Source of the DNA: Rhyacophila brunnea
Lineage: Eukaryota > Arthropoda > Insecta > Trichoptera > Rhyacophilidae
Length of the DNA stretch: 64,000 nucleotides
Assembly (NCBI GenBank): GCA_022495005.1
Contig: JAGYXB010000453.1
Location: forward strand, 62,001-126,000
Direction: 5' to 3'
Part shown: positions 10,288 through 22,220 of the stretch, one piece after another
How positions within the stretch are numbered: position 1 is the first letter of the stretch
Layout of the letters: each line of letters starts with the position of its first letter
The notes under the pieces: generated by a model
Seen by the model: only the letters and a program-made list of their open reading frames with translations
What the model was told of the DNA's origin: nothing
Databases searched by the model: none
Translations under genes and position numbers: made by a program

Positions 10288-11203
10288 CATGGTTTCCCAA
10301 ACTATGGGTCGCGACCCACCAGTGGGTCGCGAGCGAATATTGAGTGGGCCCACACCACTGTATACATGAATAGGAAGCGATTAATTTGATATTTCATTCA
10401 TGAAACACTTGAAACTTCTTTTATTGAAAACCAAGTGCAGCCTAAGATGAACGTACTGTCTGAAATTTCCAGTCATTTATCACTGTTAATAAATAACTTT
10501 GACGACTATTTTGGGGAAGAGACGTAAAAGTTTGATTCGTTGCGTTGGATTTGTAACCCATTTCAAGACGCCTTACCAACTAGTATGTCAACAAAAGCAA
10601 CTCATTGATTATCAGAAGATACGTCACTGAAAAATAGTTTCAATCGTTTATCAACAGTTTACGAAATTCTGGCTCTCATTTGATGATGATTATCCTTGCC
10701 TCTTCGATGAAGCTATGAAAGTCCTCCTCCTCTTTACTACCTCATCTATGTGAGTTCGGATTTTCGGCAATGGTTAACATTAAAACTAAATACCAAAATA
10801 AATTGGATATATCAAATTCACTGCGATTAAAAGTAACTAAAGTTGAAGTTGATGCTAAAACTGTAATGAAGAAAAATAAGAATCAAATACATCCTTCCCA
10901 TTGAAATAACTTTGTAAAAAAACCTTGCAGGTGTAGGTATTTTAAGTAATATTTTTTTTATTTAAGTTGTATTTCTTATTTCAACAGTCTTTCATTTATA
11001 TTGGTAACACTTCTAAAAAATATTTTTTTTATTTCAATTAGAACAAATAAGACAGCATTAAGTAGTTTCACGACTCGCCACTAGGGAATCTGAGCATTAC
11101 CAATATTTATGCCCTCTTTTCTCTAAGACAGCTTAGAGGTGGGTCCCAAGATTGGAAATTTTTGTTAGATGGGTCGGAGCCCAGTAAACTTTGGGAACCA
11201 CTG
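10288..11203 (+). mobile_element. Decayed hAT element C (ZBED/Buster-like)
   Basis: TIRs CATGGTTTCCCAAACTATGGG and CCCAGTAAACTTTGGGAACC...ACTG bracket 916 bp. The flanks GTGTATAC and GTATATGC agree at 6 of 8. The inner ends carry GGGTCGCGACCC. The interior holds transposase remnants, listed separately. Confidence 0.75.
10440..10905 (+). pseudogene. hAT transposase C-terminal remnant
   Basis: Frames interrupted by several stops spell the C-terminal dimerisation region of hAT transposases of the ZBED5/FAM200 type. Recognisable pieces are a leucine/proline-rich stretch before TTYLCE-like residues (about 10720-10755), then a TKYxNKLD-like motif (about 10790-10815), ending with HPSH before a stop (about 10890-10903). 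The N-terminal BED finger and catalytic core are absent. It cannot encode an active enzyme. Confidence 0.7.
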
Positions 11204-13343
11204 GTATATGCGCTTCTTAACTTTGCACTCGGGCTCTAGGATGAAAATGTTGTACCTAATATATTATTCTAAATACATGGTTTTTTATACATATATTAAT
11301 ACAAGTGAATATCATTTGATCTAATTTTATGCGAGGTAATCAGGCAAAGAAGCGTATCAGTGTAGTTAAAAGTGCATAGTTATAAAACGTTTACTTAACC
11401 AGAGCTCGGAATGTACCGGAGCTCAACGGTTATAAATTTAATATTGCTTTTCAGTTAGTGAATTATTAAAAAGTCATTAAATTCATTTACTTTATATATT
11501 ATATTCTTTCAAAGTTTAATATAAAACTTGTCGGACTCATGATAATAAAAATAATGTATATTTATAACGTATCGTAAATACCTACTCTTTTTCGCCTGCG
11601 GTGCTGACGACATTTTCATTCCCTAGTCTTGTATGCCACAAATTTATTAGACAGTTTTTCTAATGCAATGACTGAGCTAGTTTAATTACGGAAATATCAA
11701 ACAAATCTGATATAATATGTAGTGTGGCACCCCCGTATGGACCCCATTTAGGTATGTCTCAGTGTATCTGGAGACGCCCGAATCGGTATCAAGCCCAACA
11801 AATAATAAAGCGCTGATTACGAAAATAAATAATAAAAAAAGAGCCGAGCCGGCAATGCCGTAAATTTTGTTGACAGTTGGAGATGTTGCAACATCGCCTT
11901 CTTTCGCCCCCGGCTCTCGGTTGAAAAGAAAAAAACACTAGATGGCGCAGAGAACGCTGCAAGCAGCTAAATCGCGAACACGTACATTTCGTCCTCCGTA
12001 GAATTAAATTATTAAGAATGTAACTATTATGTAATATTAACGTAAATATACCTTGCCGTTTCCAAAACAATTACGGTGTGTTATTGTTCACCTCCCCATC
12101 CCGAATCAGACGAAAAATCAGACAACAAAATAAAAGTGACAGTTTGCTATTCACATTCAAAATGGAGTGAAGTGATAGTAGGTACTTATTTTTATGCTTC
12201 CTATATAAAAAAAATATAAATATTATGTTCTGACTAATATTAAAATAAGTGGATTAAGTACTAAGTACATAGTATTGTATTTTATATTATTAATTACCTT
12301 GAACAATAATATCTAGCATTTTATAGCTTTTCCTATTTTTAATTATGAATTTTAATCTCAAAAATACCGGAAATACTCTCACATCTAAACTCGCTCGTCT
12401 GCCGCGCAGCCATAAATTAAACCTCCCAAGAACGTCGATCCGGTGTTCAATATGAATACCGTGTAGCGACAGTCGCTCGTAACCTTCTAAACGTATAGAT
12501 ATTTGAATGCGGCGATCGGTGAGCCGGTATAGGAATGACCAATTCGTATGTGTTTGTATGCGTCTTCGACTCTCAGCCCGAGAAGCGTGCAACTTGTGGA
12601 TTGCAACACCAGATGTTTTTTTCATACTAAACAGTCGCATTCGACTAATCTGCGGAGCTCCATTTGTGAATAACGATGACGTCACATCGACATATTCAAT
12701 ACGAATTTTGATGTGAGAGCCGGCTTAACCTGAGCTTTCGCGTTTTCTCTGAAAGGCACTGATTAGAACAGATTTCGTTCACTTAAAATAATATTGCTAT
12801 TTTCCACAGATATTTTTACAAATATGATTTTAAAAATCGTGTAATACCCTAACTAAATTTGAAAAAAAAATAATGAGATTAATGATTCATTTTATGGGGG
12901 CAACATTATTGATATTTCAATCTATGTAGGTTCTATTTTATAATAAAAAATATCCTACGGAAGTCAGCAGCTATTTTTTTGTACCTTTCGAACTATTGTC
13001 CAAAATGAAAGAGACAGGTGTGCCTAATTGCGTCCCTGTCTCCCGTGACGACATCACGAAGTAATCGATTGACCATGGTCAATTACCGATTTGTTTTTGA
13101 TTTTGTTACTAGCACAATGGCAAAGTGTTTCGAATTAATTGAATTGCCGTGAAGAGGCATTCATTATGTAAATACAAAGAAAATGTATTTTTATTTTTAA
13201 TTCAATAGTGAAATAATTCTTTGTGAGGTGAGTGAACGCGCTGTACGTATAGTGCATCATCACCTTTATAAATCAATCTATTGATTATGTTTTAAAATTT
13301 ATTTAACCAAGGAACCAAAGTTAAATATGTAATTGTAAATTGA
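11204..13343. other. Unassigned DNA with G+C-richer block 11830-12720
   Basis: The block 11830-12720 is richer in CpG than its surroundings and is open over 131 codons on the minus strand (12290-12685) and 69 on the plus strand. Neither protein resembles a known family and both overlap. It could be a 5' UTR or promoter region or an old repeat. A TGACGTCA octamer lies at 12677-12684. The remaining sequence shows nothing. Confidence 0.3.
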
Positions 13344-13784
13344 GAACATGAGAAAACAGAACATGACAAAACAGAAAATGACAAAACAGAACATGACAAA
13401 ACAGCACCGTGACCTTTCAGGAAAAATATAAATATAATATTGAAATTGTCTTATCTCTATAATGTTGATAGATTTTTAATAGCACAGATTTTCAATACGC
13501 CATAATAAATCAAATTATATACCTAATTTCTGCATTCCTAATCGCTAGAAAGCCTCAAATAAACGGGATTTAACTCGGTGTTGCCGGCAAGCATAGGATA
13601 TTCCATCTTGATCAATATAATATGTTCAAAATGATTGGGTGACTAGGTACAACGAAATAATGACCTAACCTAACATAACCTAAATAGATTCCACAAAAAT
13701 TTATGTTTCATTTTCCCCTGGCTGTTCTGTTTTATCACTGATCTGTTTTGTCATTTTGTGTTTTGTCATGTTCTGTTTTGTCCG
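13344..13784. mobile_element. Element with minisatellite inverted ends, copy 1
   Basis: The left end is a tandem of about four units like ACATGACAAAACAGA (13344-13403). The right end carries the same units inverted (13722-13783, GTTCTGTTTTGTC). Between them is a unique core with an interstitial CCTAA array (13663-13682). A second copy in opposite orientation lies at 37168-37593 with the same core. No coding capacity is seen. Confidence 0.75.
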
Positions 13785-13795
13785 GTTACTATTGT

Positions 13796-14215
13796 GTTCA
13801 CTTCCCAAAATGATTCCTTATCACTGGTATAAATATTGTAAATGCGAACTCTGGGATTCACTGTAGTGTTGGCCTGTTTCACTGATAACGTGATAACTAT
13901 CGGGAACATCATGTTGTTTGTTCTCCCAAGGTACATAACTAAACTGTCATTGGTGATGCCAAATGGGCGGGCAATAACTGTGTTCAATCAAATCGATTCG
14001 AATATAGATATATTCCACCTACGTAAGATGAATTTAAATGGATATTGTTTTATAATTTCTACAAATAGTGTATACATAGCTCATTCGGCGTACTTAATAT
14101 TTTTTGTATTTAGTCTTTTTCTAATAGGAATTGCTAATATTTCATTGTTTTAATTCATGTTGTAAACATATTAAATATTTGATTTGTAAAGTAAAAACTA
14201 CTTTTACATAAAAAC
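13796..14215 (+). pseudogene. Jockey-like LINE ORF2 C-terminus and 3' UTR
   Basis: From about 13842 the frame ends in a stretch resembling the terminal residues of jockey-type ORF2: LFVLPRYITKLSLVMPNGRA...FNQIDSNIDIFHL. The same residue pattern appears at 31853-32083 on the other strand. All upstream reverse transcriptase is missing, consistent with 5' truncation. A+T-rich 3' UTR follows. Confidence 0.65.
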
Positions 14216-17200
14216 AAATTTGAAAAAAATAATTTCTATATTTATTTTTATTTATTAATATTTTAGTCAGGAGCGTGGTAAGGTATTTTATCACCCATTT
14301 TATATAATGCAAAACTTATACCTATGCATACTTGTATCAATACCAACTATAAATATTAAGTTCCCATATTATGTTCTTTTACCTTTAACATAATTAAATG
14401 ATAGGTACCTACGTACGGATTTAATAACTAATAATATAAAAATGTACAGCCCCTAAAACTTCATAATAAACTTGCTTAAAACTGTAAAACAGTGAATTTA
14501 AAACATAAACCAGACACATTTGTTAAACAATAATTAATCAAAAACTATAGACACCAAGAAAATTTGGGCCGCAGACATTTTTTTTACGTTATATAATATT
14601 TGAGGCTTTCACGGTTGTTTTTTATCGTAGTATATTCTTGGGTTTCCACCGTGTCTCCTTCTTCCTTCTTTACTCGACGTTTCGGGCTCGTTGCAGAGGC
14701 CATTATCAAGAGATGATATGTTTTATGATGATTTTTTTTACGATTTAGCATTAAATTTAACAATCGTTTGCTCTATAAATTAATCATTTCAGAATGAAAT
14801 TTCTCTTTCACTATTTCAGCATTCTGCTCTAAAAGTTTTCTCCGATTTGGGAACACTGTACTGATATTTGGTAAACGATTTAGAACCTATAGGAGCATGG
14901 AAATAGCGCGCCATGATGGTATTCGATTAATTCTGAACACTTTATTTCTGCTGTAAAACTATTTTATGTTTAAAATAAATAGGGTCTTAGTGAAGATATT
15001 AGTATCTATACAATTTCGATGTATTAATATTTTTTTTAAATTGGATATACAACATTAAATTCGTCTGCTTAGTGATCGGATTGGTTGACGGTGTTAATTA
15101 GTAGTCTGATTTCTGTTTCCATGTCGCCATCCACCCTAGATTAAAACAATTCATTAGACGCTCACCGTAAAAATATTCTAATTTATTACCTATAGAAAAT
15201 AGAGGGGAATATCGAAAAGTCTAAATTAAAATGCAACCCTTGCGCCGCCGAGTTCGACTTTAATCTTTTTTCGCGACACCGAAGATCGAAAGGGTTAAAA
15301 CAAAGATACGCCCGGGGCAAAACGGCGCGCGGGGGAAGTGTTTGAAAGTGTTTTGCAGGGGGGGAGAATGCGGGAACTGCCACCTTATATTTACAATAAA
15401 TAATTAACTTTCGCGTTATTTAGTTTACCCATTATCTGCTATCTGCAAAGATGCTGCAAGATGCCATCGGGGAAGGCGGGGGATAATGGAGACTGGGGTT
15501 ATATTTTCTGACTTAGTGAAAAATTATTTATGCCGATATACTCGTATAATACAAAATATGGTGTAATACAGAAGTGGCTTAATACGCTGTGAACTAGAAT
15601 GCCTCCCCTTTCATTTTTAACTCTTTTTGGTTATTATCCAATCGTTTTCCCGTACTTCCGCGAAACTTGATTGGTTGGGCCAATTATGGCCGCTTTTCCC
15701 ACCTACCTCAAATCCTCAGATATTGTCACAAGACCAGGTGACCAGCATTCATGGGTCATGAGTCGACAATGATAACGTTACATTCAGTTACTTCAATACA
15801 GCGGACGCGCCTAGGCTTGTTAAAGATCTGCCCATCTGCCATCATTAACTACATAGTGGCTCATCCAAAACGCATCTGTTCGACCTTCGTTGCGCTAAAT
15901 CTGATACAGTTTGAGCGAACGTCGCGCCTATCGTCCATCCTAAGCTTGTCATCATCATTTATCCCAAAACCCAAGTGAAACCATAAGAGTGGCATTCCGA
16001 ACTGTCCGTTTACGTATGTTAGTGCGTGAACACCGAACCAGCTCCAGCGCGCGTCACCCCTCTCAACATAAAAGGTCAGTATCTGGTATCCTGTTTAAAC
16101 AACCCCCCTGAGATCCGTAATCCCTAATGTAAAATTACAGTTCTCTTCAAAAAGCGCAACCATTGATTATTTCATAGATCCAGCGGACTCTTAGTCGTAC
16201 TTCAAATTTTATAATTTCTTTTGGGTACTGTCATAAACTGTTTTTGACAAAAATATGCCAGAGAGGATGAGAAAAGAAGCTATACCTACTCGATTACAAA
16301 AAGGGTAATATCGTAACTCTAATTCATCTACCACGACAAGAAAATCAAAGCTATGTCTATGGCTAAGGTCCCATCTCAAATGAAAATTAGTTTTTAATAA
16401 GTCCTATCATGATCGAAGTTGGGAGTCTTTTATGTATATCCTCAAAAACACTCACATTTTAAATTACGTTAAAATACGTGGATATATTATAGTGCCACCG
16501 CAATCGGTGTAAATTTTGTAGCGCCGTGTATCTTTGCTCTATGATACCATGAATTATTTTTTTCAGCTATCGTTTCATTTTTGAGCCTATGTGTCCTGCA
16601 TATATAAACTCTATTACCTTGGGATGATCCCAATATATGAGTCACTCTTACATTTCACACCCACAAGTGTTCGCGTAACCTAACAATACCAATTATTAGG
16701 GCCGTTAGTGTCCGTTTATGTCATCCGCATGACACTGATTCGTGTTTTAGATATGCTGCGTGGCAATATTAACAACACACATTTCTTTTTATGTCACCTT
16801 TGTAAGTATATTTTATTAATTTTATTAAGCTTCTATCGAGGGTCCTATCCCCACTTATATTGTGTGACATAGTATGGTCAAACTATAGTACTTATGTCTA
16901 AATAAAATCGTTAAGACCATCATAAATATACATTTCCAGCTGCCTTCTATTCACAAGGCTAATCAGAAAGCATTGGCATGAATAAAGACTGTTTTGTAAC
17001 ATTGAAGGAACTGCACACTGCCTAATTTGAATTTTTAAAACGTTCAAAAATCAATATCATTAGTCTTAAAAGTATCAAAAAAAATGTTCAACAGTATAGG
17101 TATGTATTAATTTATTACTATACTACGAGTATTTTTGACGTTCATTTAATATCCATATAAAGTCACTATTTATAACAAAATTGCCTAATCCGAAACTTGC

Positions 17201-17402
17201 CCGGCGTTCGTTCGCAACCACACCTCCCCGAACCCATAACCCATTAAGGTTCTAATTGAAAATTGCATTAAGGCCGTAAATTTAACCCGCCAGCCCCCGA
17301 TGCTAAAACTCTTTTGTCCAACGAGCGACTGATAATAAACTCGAGTCAATTCACTTAGGAAACATCGCTTCGGATCGACTGATGTCGTTAAATTATATCG
17401 GG
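14216..17402. other. Unassigned DNA with PLE-like trace and CpG islet
   Basis: 14660-14730 carries a Penelope-type terminal block (see 14682). About 15225-15375 is a CpG-rich islet (GCCCGGGGCAAAACGGCGCG). The stretch 15600-16130 is compositionally balanced and looks unique, but I recognise no exon. The rest is A+T-rich with no clear repeat. Confidence 0.35.
14682..14722 (-). ncRNA. Second hammerhead-like / Penelope-terminal motif
   Basis: The minus strand reads CTTGATAATGG, a stem CCTC/GAG(G), then CCCGAAACGTCGAG. The order resembles a hammerhead core (CUGAUGA, stem II, GAAA, stem III, GUC), but the CUGAUGA box is degenerate. It is related in form, not in sequence, to the F6 motif. Confidence 0.3.
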
Positions 17403-17478
17403 ACATGCAGGGTTACTTTACTTTTACTCTTAGGTAACTATATTGTCATCATAATTCTTATCTCACTTTTTCCTGTAA
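17403..17478. repeat. Dispersed repeat shared with 35894-35924 and 36803-36850
   Basis: GACATGCAGGGTTACTTTAC and AACTATATTGTCATC occur here in one continuous segment. At 35.9-36.8 kb the two parts are separated by an inserted 874-bp element, so this copy gives the empty-site arrangement. Confidence 0.65.
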
Positions 17479-17805
17479 AGCCGCGTTGACACGGTCCAAG
17501 TACGATCTAAGTAGACTTGGATAGGAATAATTAGTATGAAGATGTCTCATCCAAGTGACAGCTTCATACTATTTATTCCTATCCAAGTGACAGCTCCATA
17601 CTATTTATTCCTATCCAAGTTGACTTGGATGAGTAGGACGCGGTCCAAGTAGCTTGGATAGGAATAATTAGTATGAAGATGTCACATACGAGTGCACTTG
17701 GATAGGAATAAATAGTATGAAGCTGTCACTTGGATGAGACATCTTCATACTAATTATTCCTATCCAAGTCTACTTGGATCGTACTTGGACCGTGTCAACG
17801 CGGCT
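17479..17805. mobile_element. TAA-flanked palindromic MITE (PIF/Harbinger-like)
   Basis: The 327-bp element is an inverted repeat almost throughout. Ends are AGCCGCGTTGACACGGTCC and its complement, and the arms contain repeated ACTTGGATAGGAATAA. The 3-bp flanks TAA at 17476-17478 and 17806-17808 fit the TWA duplications of PIF/Harbinger elements. Confidence 0.85.
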
Positions 17806-17879
17806 TAAGTATGACATTATCATTTTATTGTATGTAATTATTTTCCTTTTGACAGTTTCTCAAACGAGTATTTTCCGAC

Positions 17880-18350
17880 TAACTTTCTTCAAGGCATGCG
17901 CGCTTTTCATTCTCTTGAAGCTCGTAGGTCACTTCGGCTCTTAAAGCATTTTCCCATGCTTTCACGTGGTATAGTTTCCAATCCCGATATTCAAGAAAAT
18001 TTCAATTTGTATGCACCCGTCAATTATATTTTGGGTGAAACCTGTTTCCTCATATCAGGCTCACCAGGCACCAATAGCGAGGGCTGTGCGGCTGGTCAAT
18101 ACACTCCCTAGAGATGTAGACATTTTTAGTGATGCATTATGTATGCCGTTTTTTTTTTAATTCTATCTTATTGCATTTGCATTGTGTTGTATTTAATTTG
18201 TATTTTTTATTGTTGTTTTTTTCTCTACCTTGTTTTTTCTCTAGTTGATTTACCTACTTGTACTTATTATTCAAAATGTCATGTTGTGAACGTCGTGAAT
18301 TAATAATTTGCTATGTGCTCAATGTGTATTTTTTTAAATTAATTATTAAA
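17880..18350 (+). pseudogene. LINE ORF2 C-terminus and 3' UTR, jockey/CR1-like
   Basis: This copy aligns with 54664-55183: GGTTTCCAATCC-like, CCTGTCAATTA-like, TCAGGCACCA and TAGACATTTT blocks occur in the same order. Conceptual translation ends in a pattern seen at LINE ORF2 C-termini (VNxLP...DIDIF) but has stops. The 3' UTR carries ATGTTGTGAACGTC, shared with other LINE tails here. Confidence 0.6.
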
Positions 18351-18834
18351 TATATTATAATAACAGCCACAATGTGAATATGCTTTCTGATCCCTCAAAA
18401 CTGATCATTCCATTATTAACTTCTTTACTGTAATTTCTTGGCGGAAAAACTAGATATTGATAAAAATAACAAATACTAGAGATTGCTCACATAGTAAATA
18501 CGAAAGCCAGTCACTGTGGATCAAAACTTTGAAGGCAGTTTTGGTGTATGCTTTCATGCCATTAAAGCCATAAAATTCAAATCCCACTGAGTGTCTTCAA
18601 ATATTACCAATATTAAACCCGTGTTTCGTCTACATTACAAACTTTGATGCATTAATAAATTAATTCATTTATTCAAGGAATATTTGACGAAATTTGAGAA
18701 TGATACAATACCTATACATTATTTGAAAACACCTCTACTAGCTCAAACATAACTGCTAGAATAATCTTTTTGTTTAATGCGACGTCCGATGGGACTTGAC
18801 CCTGTATTCGTTTGATTCGCGCTAAACTTACACA

Positions 18835-19005
18835 ATTTGATAAACATGTTACGTCAAAACTACTAGTTTATTTCGCCTTAATTATATAGAATGCTCGTTG
18901 CTTAATTGGTAAAGCAGATTGGCGCAATTCCAGTGAATACATGTTCAAGTCCCCTAGGATTTCCTATTTTTTCAAGTTCGTACTTATATATATCTGAGGA
19001 TATAA
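18835..19005 (+). mobile_element. F5 element with tRNA-like core
   Basis: The tRNA-like core spans about 18890-18962: an A-box-like TGCTTAATTGGTAAAGCAG and a B-box-like GTTCAAGTCCC. It is followed by the family motif TTTTTTCAAG...TATATATCTGAGG. Flanks are decayed. Confidence 0.6.
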
Positions 19006-19265
19006 CATATTATGTTTAATGTATTATTATGATACAATGAAAATATCATACTTTTTAACACATTTTCAATATTTCTACACATTCTAAAAGTAAACCTTCT
19101 TACAGACTCACCCAGAAGGCAAACAACTTTCATTATTTTTTTGTTCTCTGGTGTCCGTAATCCATTCAGCCAGTCCTTTGACAATGGGAAGATATATCAG
19201 GTGTGATAAATACATACATTGGAAGTATTAAGTGTATCCCATATTTTTTTTCCACACTCAACACT

Positions 19266-19638
19266 TAAGAGGATACTTCAGTGAAACGGCAAATAATTTT
19301 CAACTATAGGTGCGACGAAATTTTGAACTCGCTGACAATCGGAGAGCGAAAGACAAGCTGTGGACACGTAAATTTGTTTCGTGATGGCGACGGGGTATTA
19401 ATTCTTAAATCGTGTAAAGATGACTAAAAAACGTTCCTACCTATTTACTTGAAAGAGAAAACATGTCAATGAATATGTTATTATCGTTACTAATAGAACA
19501 ATAAACAAAACATTAAATGAATGCATGTTAATTTTTTATGACAAATTATATTTCGTTCGGCTCGCGTCATTTGCACAATCTGCGCATCGCCTAGTAACGA
19601 TCTTTTTAGACCATGCCTCAACTGAGGTATAGCCTTAA
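19266..19638 (+). mobile_element. F3 TIR element, copy b
   Basis: Full-length copy bounded by TTAA at each end. TIRs read TTAAGAGGATACTTCAGTGA and TTAAGGCTATACCTCAGTTG from the two ends inward. It faces copy c across 223 bp. Confidence 0.75.
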
Positions 19639-19861
19639 CAGTGTTTTCATACAACCACGCGCAGAAGACACTTAACTCATTTCCTTATTTTTGTGTTCTC
19701 TGTATATTGTTATATGCTCACTGGAGAGTTTATGGATGTGGATTCTCGAGGCACTGACTGATTTTAGGTCCCTTACCATAAAAAAAAAAAAATTAAAATC
19801 TTAATTCCAACTACCAATGAAGATACTTTACGTAAGTATCTCTTTCTTAGAGTCGAATCCT

Positions 19862-20231
19862 TTAAGGCTATACCTCAGCTGAGGCATGGTCAAAAATATC
19901 GTGACTAGGCGATGCGTGGATTGTGCAAATGACGCGAGCCGAACGAAATATAATTTGTCATAAAAATTCAACATGCGTCCTTTTAATGTAATGTTTATTA
20001 TTATATTTGTAATAATAATAGTATATTCATTGACATGTTTTCTTTTTCAAGTACATGCGGAACGTTTTTTAGTAATCTTTAAATGATTTAAGAATATATT
20101 CCTCCGACGCCATCACAAAACAAATTGACGTGCTCACAGGTCGACTATCGCTCTCCGACTGGCAACGCGGCTGAAATTACGTCCCACATACTGTGAAAAT
20201 TATTTGCCGTTTCACTTATGTAGGCTCTTAA
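19862..20231 (-). mobile_element. F3 TIR element, copy c (inverted)
   Basis: Reverse-oriented full-length copy, TTAA at 19862-19865 and 20228-20231. Core motifs GCATGGTC, GACGCGAGCCGAACGAAAT and CCGACGCCATCACAAAACAA match the other copies. Confidence 0.75.
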
Positions 20232-20642
20232 CAAACAATATTTTTTATTGAAGATGACAGTACCTAATGATACATAATAATATTAGTAGCTAATACGTAC
20301 CTATCTGTTTGATGGATTATGTCTTATGTCATAATCCCGTTTGATGTTAGTTGCAGGGATTTTGTTATACTGAGTAATATTTTACTACTCAATTTTTGAG
20401 AAATCCACATCTTTCGAACTGTTTTGAGGCCCCTTTTAAACCTTCTGACGAATCGATAGCGCAATCTGCGTCAAATTAAATCGCCCCTGTATGTACCTAT
20501 GTCAAATATGAGTTAGTTTATAATTCATAATAAGTAAGTTCATAAGTATGTTACAAATACTAATATAAAACGTGGTGTTAAAATATATTAAAATTTGTTT
20601 TTCATCATTATTATCATCTTATGTCATTGTATTTCCGTTATC
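20232..20642. other. Unassigned A+T-rich DNA
   Basis: I see no gene or repeat here. Confidence 0.3.
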
Positions 20643-20690
20643 CAGTGGCGGATAGGCAAGGGGGGCCTCTGACCTTTAATTTTGATGTAC
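20643..20690 (+). mobile_element. Solo hAT-type terminus
   Basis: CAGTGGCGGATAGGCAAGGG begins at 20643 and looks like a hAT 5' end. Its partner terminus is not evident. Confidence 0.45.
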
Positions 20691-20853
20691 GGATATTATA
20701 AAACAATTTATTAAAGATGATAAATTCATCGACGGACAACAAAGGACTTCTGGTAGGGCAGGTGAACTAAAAAAACCGTTTCTACAAGGTGTTCGTAAAA
20801 AGCTGTTAAGCAATTTATTTAACTATTATATTATAAGGTGTGGGTGTTTGTCA

Positions 20854-21022
20854 GTGGTGAAAGGCGCAGGTAGGCTTTTAAGATTCGACATAAATGATGC
20901 ACACTAAACTTTGTCAAACGTATTTGTTTTCATTGAACTAATACTACAATGTTTAGATAGTGTTTGTTAGTTTTTAAAATTCAATTCAACTCTGCCTATT
21001 CCAAGCCATAGTAGATAATATA
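20854..21022 (+). mobile_element. hAT MITE family A, left-end fragment
   Basis: CAGTGGTGAAAGGCGCAGGTAGGC followed by the A-family subterminal sequence (GTGCACACTAAACTTTGTC-like, GTATTTGTTTTCATTGAAC). The copy stops near 21022. Confidence 0.7.
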
Positions 21023-21489
21023 AGCACCGGAGCGCCGTTCCGGTTAATGAAATCCTTTGAATTATTGCTTTGTCACGTGGAAGAAATAATTTGACCATCT
21101 GAACTAGATAGGTCATTTACCTATAACAAAAAAACACACACTTATTTTTTTTTAAATTAACATTGATAAATGTGTTAATTTTTTTGGAGAATTATTGAGC
21201 GCTCAGGTTCGTCGGAGAGGAGAATGGTTTCAGCAACGAGTCCGAAACGTCGAGGAAATAAGTAGGAAGAATACGTGGTGACAATTTCATGTGATGTTTA
21301 ATGATGCTGTAGGTATATCGTGCGATTGACCTGTTTGATGCCACCATAAAAGTTGATTTTTTTAAACTATATAATATTCGTAAATGTGTTAAATAGATTA
21401 AATTTATAATTGTTTTTATCATTTTACTTTATTATAGAACATACTTTCTCTTCAACTTTTGTGTGATATTGGATGTTATTTGTAATTAA
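21023..21489. other. Unassigned A+T-rich DNA
   Basis: Nothing recognisable. Confidence 0.3.
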
Positions 21490-21900
21490 ATTATGTTTGT
21501 ATTTATTATATGAGATGTCACAGAGACTTGAAGCTTTCGAGATGTGGCTGTATAGGCGCATCCGCAAAATTCCTTGGACTGACCGGGTGACAAATGTGGA
21601 AGTTCTCAATCGAATGGGGAAGGACCAAGAAGTTCTACGTATTATCAAAACCAGGAAACTACAGTACCTTGGCCACATTATGAGAGGACAAAAATACAGC
21701 ATTCCCCAACTTGTCATTCAAGGAAAGATCAATAGCGTAGCAGAGGACGGCGCCGCATTTCGTGGCTTAAGAACCTCCGTGATTGTTACGAGTGCAGCTC
21801 CACTGAACTGTTCCGAGTAGCAGACGACAAAGATAAGATCGCCTTGATGGTGGCTGACCTCCGATAGGGGATGGCACAATAAGAAGAAGATTTAATATTG
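21490..21900 (+). pseudogene. LINE ORF2 C-terminal fragment, RTE-type
   Basis: From about 21507 an open frame of roughly 100 codons spells the usual end of an insect endonuclease-reverse transcriptase: RLEAFEMWLYRRIRKIPW, TNVEVLNRMGK and KLQYLGHIMRGQKY. It then loses frame near 21745 but continues in other frames to ADLR-like residues (about 21860). The 3' end is GCACAATAAGAAGAAG. The RT catalytic domain is absent (5' truncation). A second copy lies at 27160/27799. Confidence 0.8.
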
Positions 21901-22014
21901 TATTATGGCGCATAGGTCAATCGCCATTATTGTCTTTTTCACTAAATAAATAAAAAAAAAAACCAAAAATCTATTACGAGTAACCATTAAAGTCTCAAAT
22001 ATTACAATATTTAA

Positions 22015-22200
22015 TAAACTATTTTTTTTTTATTCAACGAATAATTCACAAGATTTAAGAATGTAACATTCTACTCATAGAACTTACATAATTTTGAAAA
22101 CACTTCTGAGAAAATATATTATAACCAGATTTTTTCTATTGGATATAATATATTTTCTCAAATGTGTTTTTAAAATTATGTACTTATACCTACTTATTAC
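22015..22200. mobile_element. F5 terminal palindrome without tRNA-like core
   Basis: Family end TTATTCAACGAATAATTCAC, then GAATGTAACATTC and AAAACACTTCTGAGAAAATA, mirrored by TATTTTCTCAAATGTGTTTT. Only the inverted ends are present. Confidence 0.6.
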
Positions 22201-22220
22201 AATATTGTTTTCCTATTTTA

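Noticed and set aside
12290..12685. 131-codon minus-strand open frame as a gene
   Set aside because: No family resemblance, overlapping frame open on the other strand, and no clear start context or splice pattern. Kept only as unassigned sequence.
13344..13403. CRISPR-like direct repeats
   Set aside because: Units are contiguous without spacers and the context is eukaryotic; it is a minisatellite end.
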